64,000 nt of DNA from Gibbula magus (taxonomy: Eukaryota > Mollusca > Gastropoda > Trochida > Trochidae), in NCBI GenBank assembly GCA_936450465.1, contig OW388302.1, positions 56,796,959 to 56,860,958 of the forward strand, read 5' to 3'. The translations under genes were made by a program, and so were the position numbers. The notes beneath the pieces were generated by a model. The model made no database searches, had not been told where the DNA came from, and saw nothing but the letters and a program-made list of their open reading frames with translations. This document shows, one piece after another, positions 63,001 to 64,000 of the stretch. Numbering within the stretch: the stretch's first letter is position 1; every line of letters starts with the position of its first letter.

Positions 63001-63976
63001 GAAAATACACGATTTCATCAACTCACTCTAAGAATCCAGGCTTGTGTTTGAGACATGATATGCTAGCACATTCCATTCAACAGAGAATAAACGAACTGAT
63101 CTCATCAACTCACTCTAAGAAGCCTGGTTTGTGTTTCGAGTCGACGTGGTCTCCGAACTGAACCTGACACTGTAGTCCAGCGAACTGTATGGCCTCATCC
63201 TGACTCACCGGGTGGGTTCCGTTCAGCAGCGCGTCTCGGGACTGCGGGCAGAGAGTCGAACAGATCAAGATACCGGAGCTCACACACTATTTCCTAATGA
63301 CATGTGGATAATATGGGGGTTTTTGCGGCAGAAAGTTCTACCAAATAATGTCTCTAGATAAAATACTTCAAAAGAAAAATTTGCTCCCATTAATAAGTCA
63401 CTTCATACACCTTACATCATCTAAACATAGGAATCAAGTATTGGAAACAAAATTTGTTTGTCGTTGATGCAATGTATTTGCCTAGTTTTTTTTGTATTGT
63501 TTCTGTGTAGGCCTATTTACTGCATTACTAGATACAAATTGCATTTGTGCAAAACCTGTTGCTGAATGTTTACCACAGAAACATTGAAATAATGTAGCAT
63601 TGTTATAATGGGATCACACTATCTGTAACAGTACAAGTCCATTGCAGGATTTGAACTCACACCAGGGGTAACAAAACAACCGTAACACTTAATTAACCTT
63701 TGTGCTATCCTCTTACATTGCACTTAGCCTACCTTAGTGATTTAAGGTTACCTCACTGTCCAGTGCAACAGAGCCCTCAACTCAATGTTCCACCAGTTTA
63801 TCCATCCAGCCACTAGACTTCACTAATATTTACCTGTACGTAGAGCAGATTAAGCTGTACTGGATCCCGAGCGTCCACGTTCTGGTCGGAGAAGAAGAAT
63901 TTTCTTCTGAGCAGCAGCACCTCGTTTGGGTCTATGCCTTGTTCTCTCAGCGTCTTACTGTGGTCCAACCAGTTCA
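8901..63976 (-). CDS. TLN: Talin, 50 exons, 5' end outside the window
   Basis: Talin is the cytoskeletal adaptor that binds integrin beta tails through its FERM head, activates integrins, and links them to actin and vinculin through a rod of 13 helical bundles and a C-terminal dimerisation helix. The 50 exons total 7139 nt: 2 nt of a split codon, 2378 codons and a TAA stop. Residue numbers in this annotation count from the first complete codon, which lines up with vertebrate residue 171. Full length would be about 2550, close to the 2541 of human talin-1. Of 49 introns, 42 are phase 0; the seven others follow exons 2, 8, 11, 25, 31, 38 (phase 2) and 44 (phase 1). All donors are GT and all acceptors AG. 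F0 and early F1 are not in the window. Introns without their own entry are mostly 130-750 bp and show nothing I can name. Alternative splicing is suggested only near the 3' end. Confidence 0.97.
9031..9390 (-). repeat. 31-bp minisatellite carrying the exon 50 acceptor
   Basis: About twelve units of 31 bp (one of 30) starting at 9031, 9062, 9093 and so on to 9371. The first unit overlaps the start of exon 50: on the minus strand each unit contains TATGTGTTACAGGA, that is, a copy of the last acceptor and the first exon bases. The dinucleotide AG is kept in every unit. Confidence 0.94.
9576..9701 (-). CDS. TLN: Talin exon 49: R13 last helix
   Basis: Residues 2293-2334. SAGNAVKKATEALVRAAQQA and KRMVGGIAQ close R13. 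The intron that follows (540 bp) is two-thirds minisatellite built on the next acceptor. Donor is GTCAGT. Confidence 0.96.
10108..10290 (-). CDS. TLN: Talin exon 48: R13 central helices
   Basis: Residues 2232-2292. ARMVAAATHSLCEAANAMVQ, GHASEEKLIASAKEVAGSTA, then LLMACKVKADPGSVAM. The KVK of ACKVKAD matches K2443/V2444/K2445 of the actin-binding surface. Donor is GTAGGA. Confidence 0.97.
10662..10730 (-). CDS. TLN: Talin exon 47: R13 loop, 69-nt exon
   Basis: Residues 2209-2231, the shortest exon but one. It reads VGSTFHRHAMDEDGQWSEGL ISA, matching the vertebrate loop ending DDGQWSQGLISA. The acceptor is ttgcag and the donor GTATGT. It has no start codon-led frame of its own, but both junctions keep frame with exons 46 and 48. 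Confidence 0.94.
10992..11729 (-). repeat. 59-bp minisatellite carrying the exon 46 tail and donor
   Basis: Twelve units at 59-bp spacing (first bases 11051, 11110 and so on to 11700) plus a decayed partial unit from about 10992. The unit at 11700-11729 is inside or at the edge of real exon 46. Each unit has 24 nt matching the end of exon 46 (RELVAQGK), followed on the minus strand by GTAACTAGG and, in most units, preceded by ATCTCAG. The unit at 11110 has lost the GT (tatat in place of taccc context). Confidence 0.95.
11699..11824 (-). CDS. TLN: Talin exon 46: R13 first helix
   Basis: Residues 2167-2208. QADENLNFEQQILSAAQAIA and SAAQRELVAQGK start the C-terminal actin-binding (I/LWEQ) module, including the upstream helix that tempers actin binding in vertebrates. 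The last 24 nt (RELVAQGK) and the donor GTAACT are the first unit of a 59-bp tandem array that fills most of the next intron. Confidence 0.95.
12841..12931 (-). repeat. 30-bp x3 minisatellite carrying the exon 45 donor
   Basis: Three units with exact 30-bp period (starting 12841, 12871, 12901) begin at the exon 45 splice donor. In transcript order the units open GTAAGT (real donor, 12926-12931), GAAAGT (12896-12901, dead) and GTAAGT (12866-12871, intact). The frame stays open across all three, each unit reading V/E-SFCVYCDDR or Q. Using the third donor would add exactly 20 residues. Confidence 0.93.
12932..13056 (-). CDS. TLN: Talin exon 45: R12 end and R12-R13 linker
   Basis: Residues 2125-2166. 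MDWVDPEDPTVIAENELLSA is nearly identical to vertebrate talin; the exon ends RPRPSAK in the R12-R13 linker. The donor GTAAGT (12926-12931) is the first unit of a three-copy 30-bp repeat, which offers a second identical donor 60 nt further on, in frame, giving a longer form 12872-13056. Confidence 0.95.
14180..14455 (-). mobile_element. tRNA-derived SINE, diverged
   Basis: Same family. B box on the minus strand is GTTCGAATCCC; the body CTGCACTGAAATTCAGTG and a degraded tail are recognisable. Intron 44. The tRNA-like part carries mutations that would not fold as a tRNA. Confidence 0.85.
15803..16030. repeat. Direct duplication of about 110 bp in intron 44
   Basis: Two copies meet near 15915. 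Both contain CAGATACACTCAACTCTTA, CTTAGGTCTATGT and ACTGAATAGT. A weaker third copy may lie at 16190-16300. Confidence 0.75.
16075..16188. mobile_element. Short hAT-type MITE with a 28-G run
   Basis: Ends CAGTGACAGATCCAGG and CCTGGATCCGCCACTG are inverted copies (two mismatches). The ends resemble common hAT-type MITEs. A 5-bp direct repeat ATTTA flanks it; a full 8-bp duplication is not evident. It contains 28 consecutive G at 16106-16133. Intron 44. Confidence 0.7.
17654..18121. mobile_element. Older inverted-repeat element interrupted by MITE copy 2
   Basis: CCAGCCCTGAGTTCAGTAAC at 17654-17673 matches the inverted sequence at 18102-18121 at 18 of 20 positions. The MITE (17701-18062) lies between them. 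The host element would be only about 110 bp without the insertion. Confidence 0.6.
17701..18062 (+). mobile_element. TTAA-flanked MITE, copy 2
   Basis: TTAA duplications with perfect 15-bp inverted repeats AGGGGCAGTAGCACG and CGTGCTACTGCCCCT. About 354 bp between. Internal blocks such as GGCGGCCATTTTATTGTGAA match the other copies. It sits inside an older inverted-repeat element. Confidence 0.93.
18589..18676. repeat. 11-bp tandem repeat, about 8 copies
   Basis: Unit GGGATTGCGGT with occasional one-base changes, in intron 44. Confidence 0.9.
18826..18945. repeat. 23-bp tandem repeat, about 5 copies
   Basis: Units contain ATGACATGATATACAACACT and run 23 bp apart (18848, 18871 and on), in intron 44 just after the 11-bp array. 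Frames on the minus strand reading CCISCHISVVYHV arise from it. Confidence 0.85.
19602..19707 (-). CDS. TLN: Talin exon 44: rod R12, fourth helix
   Basis: Residues 2090-2124 plus the first base of a split Gly codon, the only visible intron in phase 1. QKPTAENRQQLSLVSRNVAN and VTELVQSAEAIK match R12. A 6.5-kb intron follows. Donor is GTCAGT. Confidence 0.93.
20606..20710 (-). CDS. TLN: Talin exon 43: rod R12, third helix
   Basis: Residues 2055-2089. GAAATAETTEIRNRAINAGR and AYKELLVCVNQ. The donor is GTCGGT, an unusual but frame-supported 5' splice site. Confidence 0.92.
20975..21157 (-). CDS. TLN: Talin exon 42: rod R12, first helices
   Basis: Residues 1994-2054. AEDLIRYTKPLTNATAKAVA and AAGNSCRQEDIIAASNMGRK are strongly conserved R12 sequence. 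Donor is GTAGGT. Confidence 0.96.
21343..21459 (-). CDS. TLN: Talin exon 41: rod R11, last helix
   Basis: Residues 1955-1993. VMVTNVTSLLKTVKTVEDEA and GTRALESTVEAIGQEIK match the end of R11. The acceptor is gctag and the donor GTATGG. Confidence 0.94.
22258..22440. repeat. Degenerate short tandem repeat in intron 40
   Basis: Irregular units around GTAGGTGTAGACAAAAACTG and GTAGCCAATATCTGTAG. About eight partial copies. It stands just left of the hAT-type element. Confidence 0.75.
22535..23908. mobile_element. hAT-type DNA transposon, 1374 bp, probably non-autonomous
   Basis: Starts CAGGGATGCAGA and ends TCTGCATCCCTG, a 12-bp terminal inverted repeat. It is flanked by perfect 8-bp direct repeats GTGCAAAA at 22527-22534 and 23909-23916. 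CAGGG termini with 8-bp target duplications are diagnostic of the hAT superfamily. The inner 1.3 kb is AT-rich and has no transposase-length frame, so it depends on a relative elsewhere, or is dead. It sits in intron 40. Confidence 0.92.
24469..24734. mobile_element. Inverted-repeat element, 266 bp, unclassified
   Basis: GGTACACTTGATTTG at the left is inverted perfectly at the right (CAAATCAAGTGTACC). Target duplications are unclear. The interior is richer in GC than the flanks. Intron 40. Confidence 0.65.
27146..27418 (-). mobile_element. tRNA-derived SINE, near full length
   Basis: Same family as the element at 45973. Minus-strand head has GCGCAGTGGTTAGCATG and GGGTTCAAATCCCGCC. The tail GAGTTGGGGTTTAACGCC is at the left. 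No clean target duplication seen. Intron 40. Confidence 0.9.
28259..28384 (-). CDS. TLN: Talin exon 40: rod R11, fourth helix
   Basis: Residues 1913-1954. VLLINAVKDVASALSDLISA is followed by a loop with a NDPAM motif. A 6.8-kb intron with a hAT-type element follows. Donor is GTAGGT. Confidence 0.95.
28823..29006 (-). CDS. TLN: Talin exon 39: rod R11, middle
   Basis: Residues 1851-1912. ENILKTAKALVEDTKTLV and TRLADVVKLGAGSLGAEQP. R11-R12 is the second integrin-binding region in vertebrate talin. Donor is GTGGGT. Confidence 0.96.
29103..29464 (+). mobile_element. TTAA-flanked MITE, copy 3
   Basis: Same family and length as copy 2; the right end reads CGTGCTACTGCACCT (one mismatch). It lies in intron 38 of talin. 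Short reading frames inside are shared with the other copies and are not genes. Confidence 0.92.
29637..29803 (-). CDS. TLN: Talin exon 38: R10 end and start of R11
   Basis: Residues 1796-1850 plus two bases of a split Arg codon. VLAALQAGSRGTQACINAAS and DLDTTIMFATAGTLN are almost invariant in talins. Donor is GTTTGT. Confidence 0.96.
30430..30576 (-). CDS. TLN: Talin exon 37: rod R10, third helix
   Basis: Residues 1747-1795. STVQDLGRSCVEVVQDAGNL and NPSDAYARKDLSEHAK. The acceptor lies about 23 bp from the end of the 30-bp minisatellite. Donor is GTGAAC. Confidence 0.94.
30597..31080. repeat. 30-bp minisatellite, about 16 copies, in intron 36
   Basis: Near-identical 30-bp units, two per 60 bases, with one 29-bp unit near 30831. 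The unit contains GGGGATATCAGTGGAG and AATATACAGAGA. The array fills about two-thirds of the 752-bp intron and stops about 23 bp from the exon 37 acceptor. Its open frame on the minus strand is a by-product of the 30-bp period. Confidence 0.95.
31329..31448 (-). CDS. TLN: Talin exon 36: rod R10, second helix
   Basis: Residues 1707-1746. LGHLANQLTRDYSQLANNSR and a Thr/Asn-rich end. Donor is GTGAGT. The intron that follows is largely a 30-bp minisatellite. Confidence 0.93.
31702..31800 (-). CDS. TLN: Talin exon 35: rod R10, first helix
   Basis: Residues 1674-1706. EGTSFVDYQTNMVRLCKQIA matches the conserved FVDYQTxMVR start of R10. Donor is GTGAGT. Confidence 0.94.
32241..32387 (-). CDS. TLN: Talin exon 34: rod R9, last helices
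   Basis: Residues 1625-1673. It starts with ALHCHTNVDGAADDMRDVL, where vertebrates have QAAHTQEALEEAV, and ends with MIDSISKSMSR. Donor is GTGAGT. Confidence 0.94.
32808..32978 (-). CDS. TLN: Talin exon 33: rod R9, autoinhibitory helix
   Basis: Residues 1568-1624. YFEPLSDGAVGTASKM and SKTVAESALQFLYACKESGG. The Thr and Glu of KTVAES match T1767 and E1770, whose Glu pairs with K318 of F3 in autoinhibited vertebrate talin; both partners are present here. Donor is GTGAGT. Confidence 0.96.
33372..33606 (-). CDS. TLN: Talin exon 32: rod R9, first helices
   Basis: Residues 1489-1567. DTAPGQRECD and IRDLDQASLAAISQNLGQR open R9, the bundle that folds back on F3 in the autoinhibited state. Donor is GTAGGA. 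Confidence 0.95.
34066..34247 (-). CDS. TLN: Talin exon 31: rod R7, returning helices
   Basis: Residues 1429-1488 plus two bases of a split Lys codon. LAINPRDPPTYQLYSNHSKS and VSDAIKRL match the returning half of R7. The vertebrate KANK-site W1630 (DPPSW) is Tyr here (DPPTY), while the Ser matching S1641 is kept. Donor is GTAAGT. Confidence 0.95.
34706..34846 (-). CDS. TLN: Talin exon 30: rod R8, second half
   Basis: Residues 1382-1428. ALDSEFTDTNRQRCAEASRP and TTFASSPEFASRPAK complete R8. Together with exon 29 it makes a two-exon, phase 0/0 module for the inserted domain. Donor is GTGGGA. Confidence 0.95.
35429..35590 (-). CDS. TLN: Talin exon 29: rod R8, first half
   Basis: Residues 1328-1381. 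VLSAATVVAKHTSALCNACR and DVANSTATLVKAIK are R8, the four-helix bundle nested in R7 that binds vinculin and LD-motif ligands in vertebrates. Phase 0 at both ends. Confidence 0.95.
35591..43440 (-). other. TLN: Intron 28 (7.85 kb), the largest
   Basis: Lies exactly at the R7/R8 junction. It is AT-rich, with a short GATCAGATTAACCT repeat near 36725-36800 and a 190-bp duplication (41504-41902). No exon, transposase or RNA gene was recognised in it. Confidence 0.85.
41504..41902. repeat. Tandem duplication of about 190 bp in intron 28
   Basis: The segment from 41504 recurs from 41694 with few changes. Both begin CATTGAACTRAGAGGRCAAAG, include TTGTTGCACCAAACAACCTC and end AAAAATATAAGATTGGGTTT. The second copy has about 25 extra bases near 41850. 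Confidence 0.9.
43441..43584 (-). CDS. TLN: Talin exon 28: rod R7, up to the R8 insertion point
   Basis: Residues 1280-1327. AAYLVGIADPASEPGRPGVV and ARANQAIQMACQNL are R7. The exon ends SSQQQ, at the point where R8 is inserted into R7. A 7.85-kb intron follows. Donor is GTAGGG. Confidence 0.95.
43954..44076 (-). CDS. TLN: Talin exon 27: rod R7, first half
   Basis: Residues 1239-1279. CLGEAMTGISQQAKNGAIDE continues R7. The Gly of VCGLTEA matches G1404 of vertebrate talin-1, on the surface that binds KANK proteins. Donor is GTGAGA. Confidence 0.95.
45276..45408 (-). mobile_element. SINE fragment, same family
   Basis: Body only: GAAACCTGCAAGCATC, then AAACCTTATTGCATGTAGAAC and CCCCTGGCGGG. 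The tRNA-like head is missing beyond the start of the B box. Intron 26. Confidence 0.7.
45446..45629 (-). CDS. TLN: Talin exon 26: R6 end and start of R7
   Basis: Residues 1177-1238. INICTVSAPGQKECDNALRQ ends R6, and MPYFECLDGVMDKSK opens R7. Two copies of the same SINE family, in the same orientation, lie in the introns on either side. Donor is GTGAGA. Confidence 0.95.
45973..46281 (-). mobile_element. tRNA-derived SINE with 13-bp target duplication
   Basis: Read on the minus strand, a tRNA-like head begins near 46280 with an A box (GGGCAGTGGTTAGCGCG) and a B box (GGGTTCAAATCC). A body follows with CTGCACTGAAATTCAGTG (in plus sense), then a tail GAGTGAGTTGGGGTTTAAC (plus sense). Perfect 13-bp direct repeats GGATCAACAGAGT flank it at 45960-45972 and 46282-46294. 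Intron 25. Confidence 0.93.
46363..46700 (-). CDS. TLN: Talin exon 25: rod R6, most of the bundle
   Basis: Residues 1065-1176 plus two bases of a split Arg codon. VELNQAASNIVTASRGTPQH and SMVSSKLLLAAKSVSADPNA identify R6. Acceptor is ctgcag, donor GTTAGT. The intron upstream of it (46701-47642) holds a Tigger-like remnant, and the one downstream a SINE. Confidence 0.96.
46790..47468 (+). mobile_element. Tigger/pogo-like element with internal deletion, 679 bp
   Basis: Terminal repeats CAGTC...CTCGATAATCCGAA face inward from both ends, flanked by TA (46788-46789 and 47469-47470). Such ends and TA targets are typical of Tigger/pogo transposons. At 47065-47118 the plus strand still reads DYEQEDIFNIDETGLFYI; the DETGLF motif surrounds the first catalytic Asp of the DDE transposase. 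The rest of the transposase gene is gone. It lies in intron 24. Confidence 0.9.
47643..47762 (-). CDS. TLN: Talin exon 24: rod R5, last helix
   Basis: Residues 1025-1064. VSKAVSNALNNCMNCLPGQR DVD matches the very conserved CLPGQRDVD turn. The exon ends SSPR before the R5/R6 linker. Donor is GTACGT. Confidence 0.95.
48134..48361 (-). CDS. TLN: Talin exon 23: rod R5, helices 3-4
   Basis: Residues 949-1024. It starts GNEDYVGIAARDTANALRVL and ends DPSNPENQHRLNQ, both close to vertebrate talin. Donor is GTGTGT. Confidence 0.95.
48803..48886 (-). CDS. TLN: Talin exon 22: rod R5, second helix
   Basis: Residues 921-948, an 84-nt exon. LGTTSKTVGSSMAQLLTAAA encodes one helix of R5. Donor is GTCAGT. 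Confidence 0.92.
49429..49557 (-). CDS. TLN: Talin exon 21: rod R5, first helix
   Basis: Residues 878-920. AQEACGTLEVESALDQVHNL leads to the conserved loop MPLPGET. Acceptor is tctag, donor GTGAGT. Confidence 0.94.
50084..50218 (-). CDS. TLN: Talin exon 20: rod R4, last helices
   Basis: Residues 833-877. PSSRMVAAANAAAPTVTDQS and STALAELRMASNK match the end of R4. Acceptor is cccacag, donor GTAGGC. Confidence 0.94.
50557..50670 (-). CDS. TLN: Talin exon 19: rod R4, middle
   Basis: Residues 795-832. NEEMPTLVQAIRASQRSQDS and AQLSLINASQDFIQ match R4. The donor is GTCAGG, a weak-looking 5' splice site, but frame and alignment support it. Confidence 0.93.
51143..51256 (-). CDS. TLN: Talin exon 18: rod R4, first helix
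   Basis: Residues 757-794. An Ala-rich helix, NAANQAAAAATQLVNSSNLA, then an Asn-rich loop. R4-R8 form the middle actin-binding region in vertebrates. Donor is GTGGGC. Confidence 0.93.
51576..51704 (-). CDS. TLN: Talin exon 17: rod R3, last helix
   Basis: Residues 714-756. It contains LRSATNAAASNQLKRKLMKR; the Thr of SATNAA is the fourth belt threonine, so the whole set is kept. The end of this exon coincides with the R3/R4 boundary. Donor is GTGGGT. Confidence 0.94.
52002..52133 (-). CDS. TLN: Talin exon 16: rod R3, helices 2-3
   Basis: Residues 670-713. ATSQLVSAIR at the start and LADATAKLVEAAK at the end carry the second and third threonines of the R3 core, in the same contexts as in vertebrates. 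Donor is GTGAGG. Confidence 0.95.
52273..52386 (-). CDS. TLN: Talin exon 15: rod R3, first helix
   Basis: Residues 632-669. EAVDQIITVTDNLFSSVGDA begins R3, the mechanically weakest bundle in vertebrate talin. The Thr of TVTDN is the first of the buried threonine belt. Donor is GTTAGT. Confidence 0.95.
52698..53081 (-). CDS. TLN: Talin exon 14: rod R2, longest exon
   Basis: Residues 504-631. At 384 nt this is the longest exon and encodes essentially all of R2. Highly conserved runs include LAKAVANATAALVLKAKNVA and TQCALATSQLVACTKVVAPT. Vertebrate R2 carries further buried vinculin-binding helices. Donor is GTGAGT. Confidence 0.96.
53430..53534 (-). CDS. TLN: Talin exon 13: rod R1, last helix
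   Basis: Residues 469-503. PRQNLLAAASKIGEASQEVI followed by an acidic EEVGETTEDLDKIFQ end. Matches the last helix of R1. Donor is GTACGT. Confidence 0.93.
53998..54090. repeat. 30-bp repeat, 3 copies, C-rich
   Basis: Units read roughly CCTGCCCTCCCCTCCTTTCA followed by TAAGTGAAC. It lies in intron 12, about 45 bp below the exon 12 donor. Decayed in the third unit. Confidence 0.85.
54140..54287 (-). CDS. TLN: Talin exon 12: rod R1 with first vinculin-binding helix
   Basis: Residues 419-468. The helix LMDAARRLAGAFSDLLNAA corresponds to VBS1 of vertebrate talin-1 (around residues 607-636), a buried vinculin site exposed by force. Donor is GTGAGA. Confidence 0.94.
54439..54599 (-). CDS. TLN: Talin exon 11: rod R1, helices 2-3
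   Basis: Residues 366-418 plus two bases of a split Ile codon. ASKKWRENQLDLNRQKVGSQ and the DDEVDYNAVGSAV segment match R1. Donor is GTGAGT after AT. Confidence 0.94.
55107..55363. repeat. 64-bp tandem repeat, 4 copies, in intron 10
   Basis: Units start at 55107, 55171, 55236 and 55300 (64, 65, 64 bp). Each contains GAGCACCTGACTGGGCCATG and CTTACCCTATACACTACACC. Copies are nearly identical, which suggests recent expansion. Not near a splice site. Confidence 0.95.
56150..56290 (-). CDS. TLN: Talin exon 10: rod R1, first helix
   Basis: Residues 319-365. AQSAQQHGLNQSQKALLSTI begins rod domain R1; the exon ends with PQLGSDA, matching PPLGQDA of vertebrates. Acceptor is atatag, donor GTGAGT. It is separated from exon 9 by a 3.0-kb intron. 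Confidence 0.93.
56291..59326 (-). other. TLN: Intron 9 (3.0 kb)
   Basis: Separates the flexible head-rod linker from R1. Apart from the short tandem repeat at 56817-56990, nothing is recognisable. Confidence 0.8.
56817..56990. repeat. 16-17 bp tandem repeat in intron 9
   Basis: About ten units of the form GAAGTTGGTAAATACT with small changes. The minus-strand frame across it (repeating Ile, Tyr, Gln, Leu, Thr, Asn) is a by-product. Confidence 0.85.
59327..59507 (-). CDS. TLN: Talin exon 9: head-rod linker, main part
   Basis: Residues 258-318. A low-order Gln, Ser and Gly-rich linker with the conserved SGSVAIPAVLR box. The vertebrate calpain site lies in this linker, but I cannot place an exact equivalent here. 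The donor is the less common GTTAGT. The exon is more GC-rich than its flanks. Confidence 0.92.
59869..59945 (-). CDS. TLN: Talin exon 8: head-rod linker, first part
   Basis: Residues 233-257 plus two bases of a split Lys codon. KKAKDHLGIDGDENSMMMEDNVLP resembles the vertebrate linker just after F3. The run of three Met before the acidic EDN is a local oddity. Confidence 0.93.
60420..60521 (-). CDS. TLN: Talin exon 7: end of F3 (PTB-like) lobe
   Basis: Residues 199-232. DFGDYADSYYSVQTTEGEQ is followed by the C-terminal F3 helix (ISQLIAGYIDIILRR). The junction to exon 8 regenerates a basic RRKK run seen at the same place in vertebrate talins. Donor is GTGGGT. Confidence 0.96.
61046..61111 (-). 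CDS. TLN: Talin exon 6: F3 lobe with the integrin-binding Trp
   Basis: Residues 177-198, a 66-nt exon. RRWAASPNSFTL carries the Trp at residue 189 that matches W359, which packs against the NPxY motif of the integrin beta tail. It is flanked by ttgcag and GTAAGT. Confidence 0.94.
61388..61477 (-). CDS. TLN: Talin exon 5: F3 lobe, first strands
   Basis: Residues 147-176. EKMKGKNKLVPRLLGITKE is nearly identical to vertebrate talin. It includes the equivalents of K318 (autoinhibitory contact to R9), K324 and L325 (integrin activation loop), and in DEKTKE those of E342 and K343. Donor is GTAATG. Confidence 0.96.
61858..62221 (+). mobile_element. TTAA-flanked MITE, copy 4, next to exon 4
   Basis: Same family; the right end reads GTGCTACTGTCCCT. 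The insertion in intron 4 ends 16 bp short of exon 4, close to the donor GTGAGG. Confidence 0.93.
62238..62342 (-). CDS. TLN: Talin exon 4: F2 end and start of F3
   Basis: Residues 112-146, phase 0 at both ends. Contains IEAKVKYTHLCRSLKTYG and ends FFLVK, whose Lys matches K316. The donor GTGAGG lies only 16 bp from the end of an inserted MITE (61858-62221). Confidence 0.95.
62656..62719 (-). CDS. TLN: Talin exon 3: F2 lobe, middle
   Basis: Residues 90-111, a 64-nt exon. It completes the split Asp codon and reads LKEFLPKEYMK onward. The two lysines of PKEYMK match K268 and K272 of vertebrate talin-1, which face acidic membrane lipids. Donor is GTAAGT, acceptor tttacag. Confidence 0.93.
63114..63241 (-). 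CDS. TLN: Talin exon 2: F2 lobe, first part
   Basis: Residues 48-89 plus two bases of a split Asp codon. It begins SRDALLNGTHPVS and ends HKPGFL. The Lys of HKPGF matches K256 of vertebrate talin-1, part of the membrane-orientation patch. Acceptor is cgcag, donor GTGAGT. The GTGAGT inside the exon (THPVSQ) is coding, because the frame continues through it. Confidence 0.95.
63834..63976 (-). CDS. TLN: Talin exon 1 of those visible: end of F1 lobe
   Basis: Residues 1-47. It starts with two nucleotides of a split codon, then NWLDHSKTLREQG, and ends LNLLYVQ, which match the end of the talin F1 lobe and its junction with F2. The acceptor reads tgtacag and the donor GTAAAT. The preceding exon contributes one nucleotide and lies beyond the right edge. 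Confidence 0.95.
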
Positions 63977-64000
63977 CTGTACAGGCAGAGAGGGGGCAGG

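Overview
The window holds most of one eukaryotic gene, talin, on the minus strand. Fifty coding exons run from position 63976 down to the stop codon at 8901-8903. Spliced together they give 2378 residues that are collinear with vertebrate talin-1 from about residue 171 (late F1 lobe) to the C-terminus. Only F0 and the first part of F1 are missing; they must lie beyond the right edge. Exon ends were set by reading frame continuity, GT/AG boundaries and alignment to remembered vertebrate talin, and every splice junction keeps frame. The AT-rich, intron-rich sequence, a tRNA-headed SINE, TTAA-flanked MITEs and many minisatellites point to a marine invertebrate, most likely a mollusc (inference).

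Layout, right to left (5' to 3' of the gene). F1 end, F2 and F3 are encoded at 60420-63976, the linker at 59327-59945, rods R1-R6 and R7a at 43441-56290, R8 at 34706-35590, R7b at 34066-34247, R9-R12 at 12932-33606, R13 at 9576-11824 and the dimerisation helix at 8901-9035. Below 8900 come a probable 3' UTR (poly(A) signals near 6975-7061) and a noncoding flank with a 58-bp satellite. Four introns are large (3.0, 6.5, 6.8 and 7.9 kb) and carry transposon remnants. No second protein-coding gene or true RNA gene was recognised.

The protein keeps the hallmarks of a working talin: the F3 integrin-binding Leu and Trp (L325, W359 in vertebrates), the F3-R9 autoinhibition pair (K318, E1770), the membrane-facing lysines, the R3 threonine belt, R8 inserted in R7, the KVK surface of the C-terminal actin-binding site, and the two dimerisation-helix arginines (R2510, R2526).

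The most unusual thing is at the 3' end of the gene. Three introns in the last fifth of the coding region each have a minisatellite whose repeat unit includes a real splice site: 3 copies of the exon 45 donor, 12 copies of the exon 46 tail plus donor, and about 12 copies of the final acceptor. The exon 45 array offers an in-frame 20-residue insertion in the R12-R13 linker. The exon 46 array consists of potential 24-nt in-frame microexons encoding RELVAQGK. Other points of note are a complete 1374-bp hAT-type element with 8-bp target duplications, a 679-bp Tigger/pogo remnant with a recognisable transposase scrap, a four-copy MITE family and a 28-G homopolymer.
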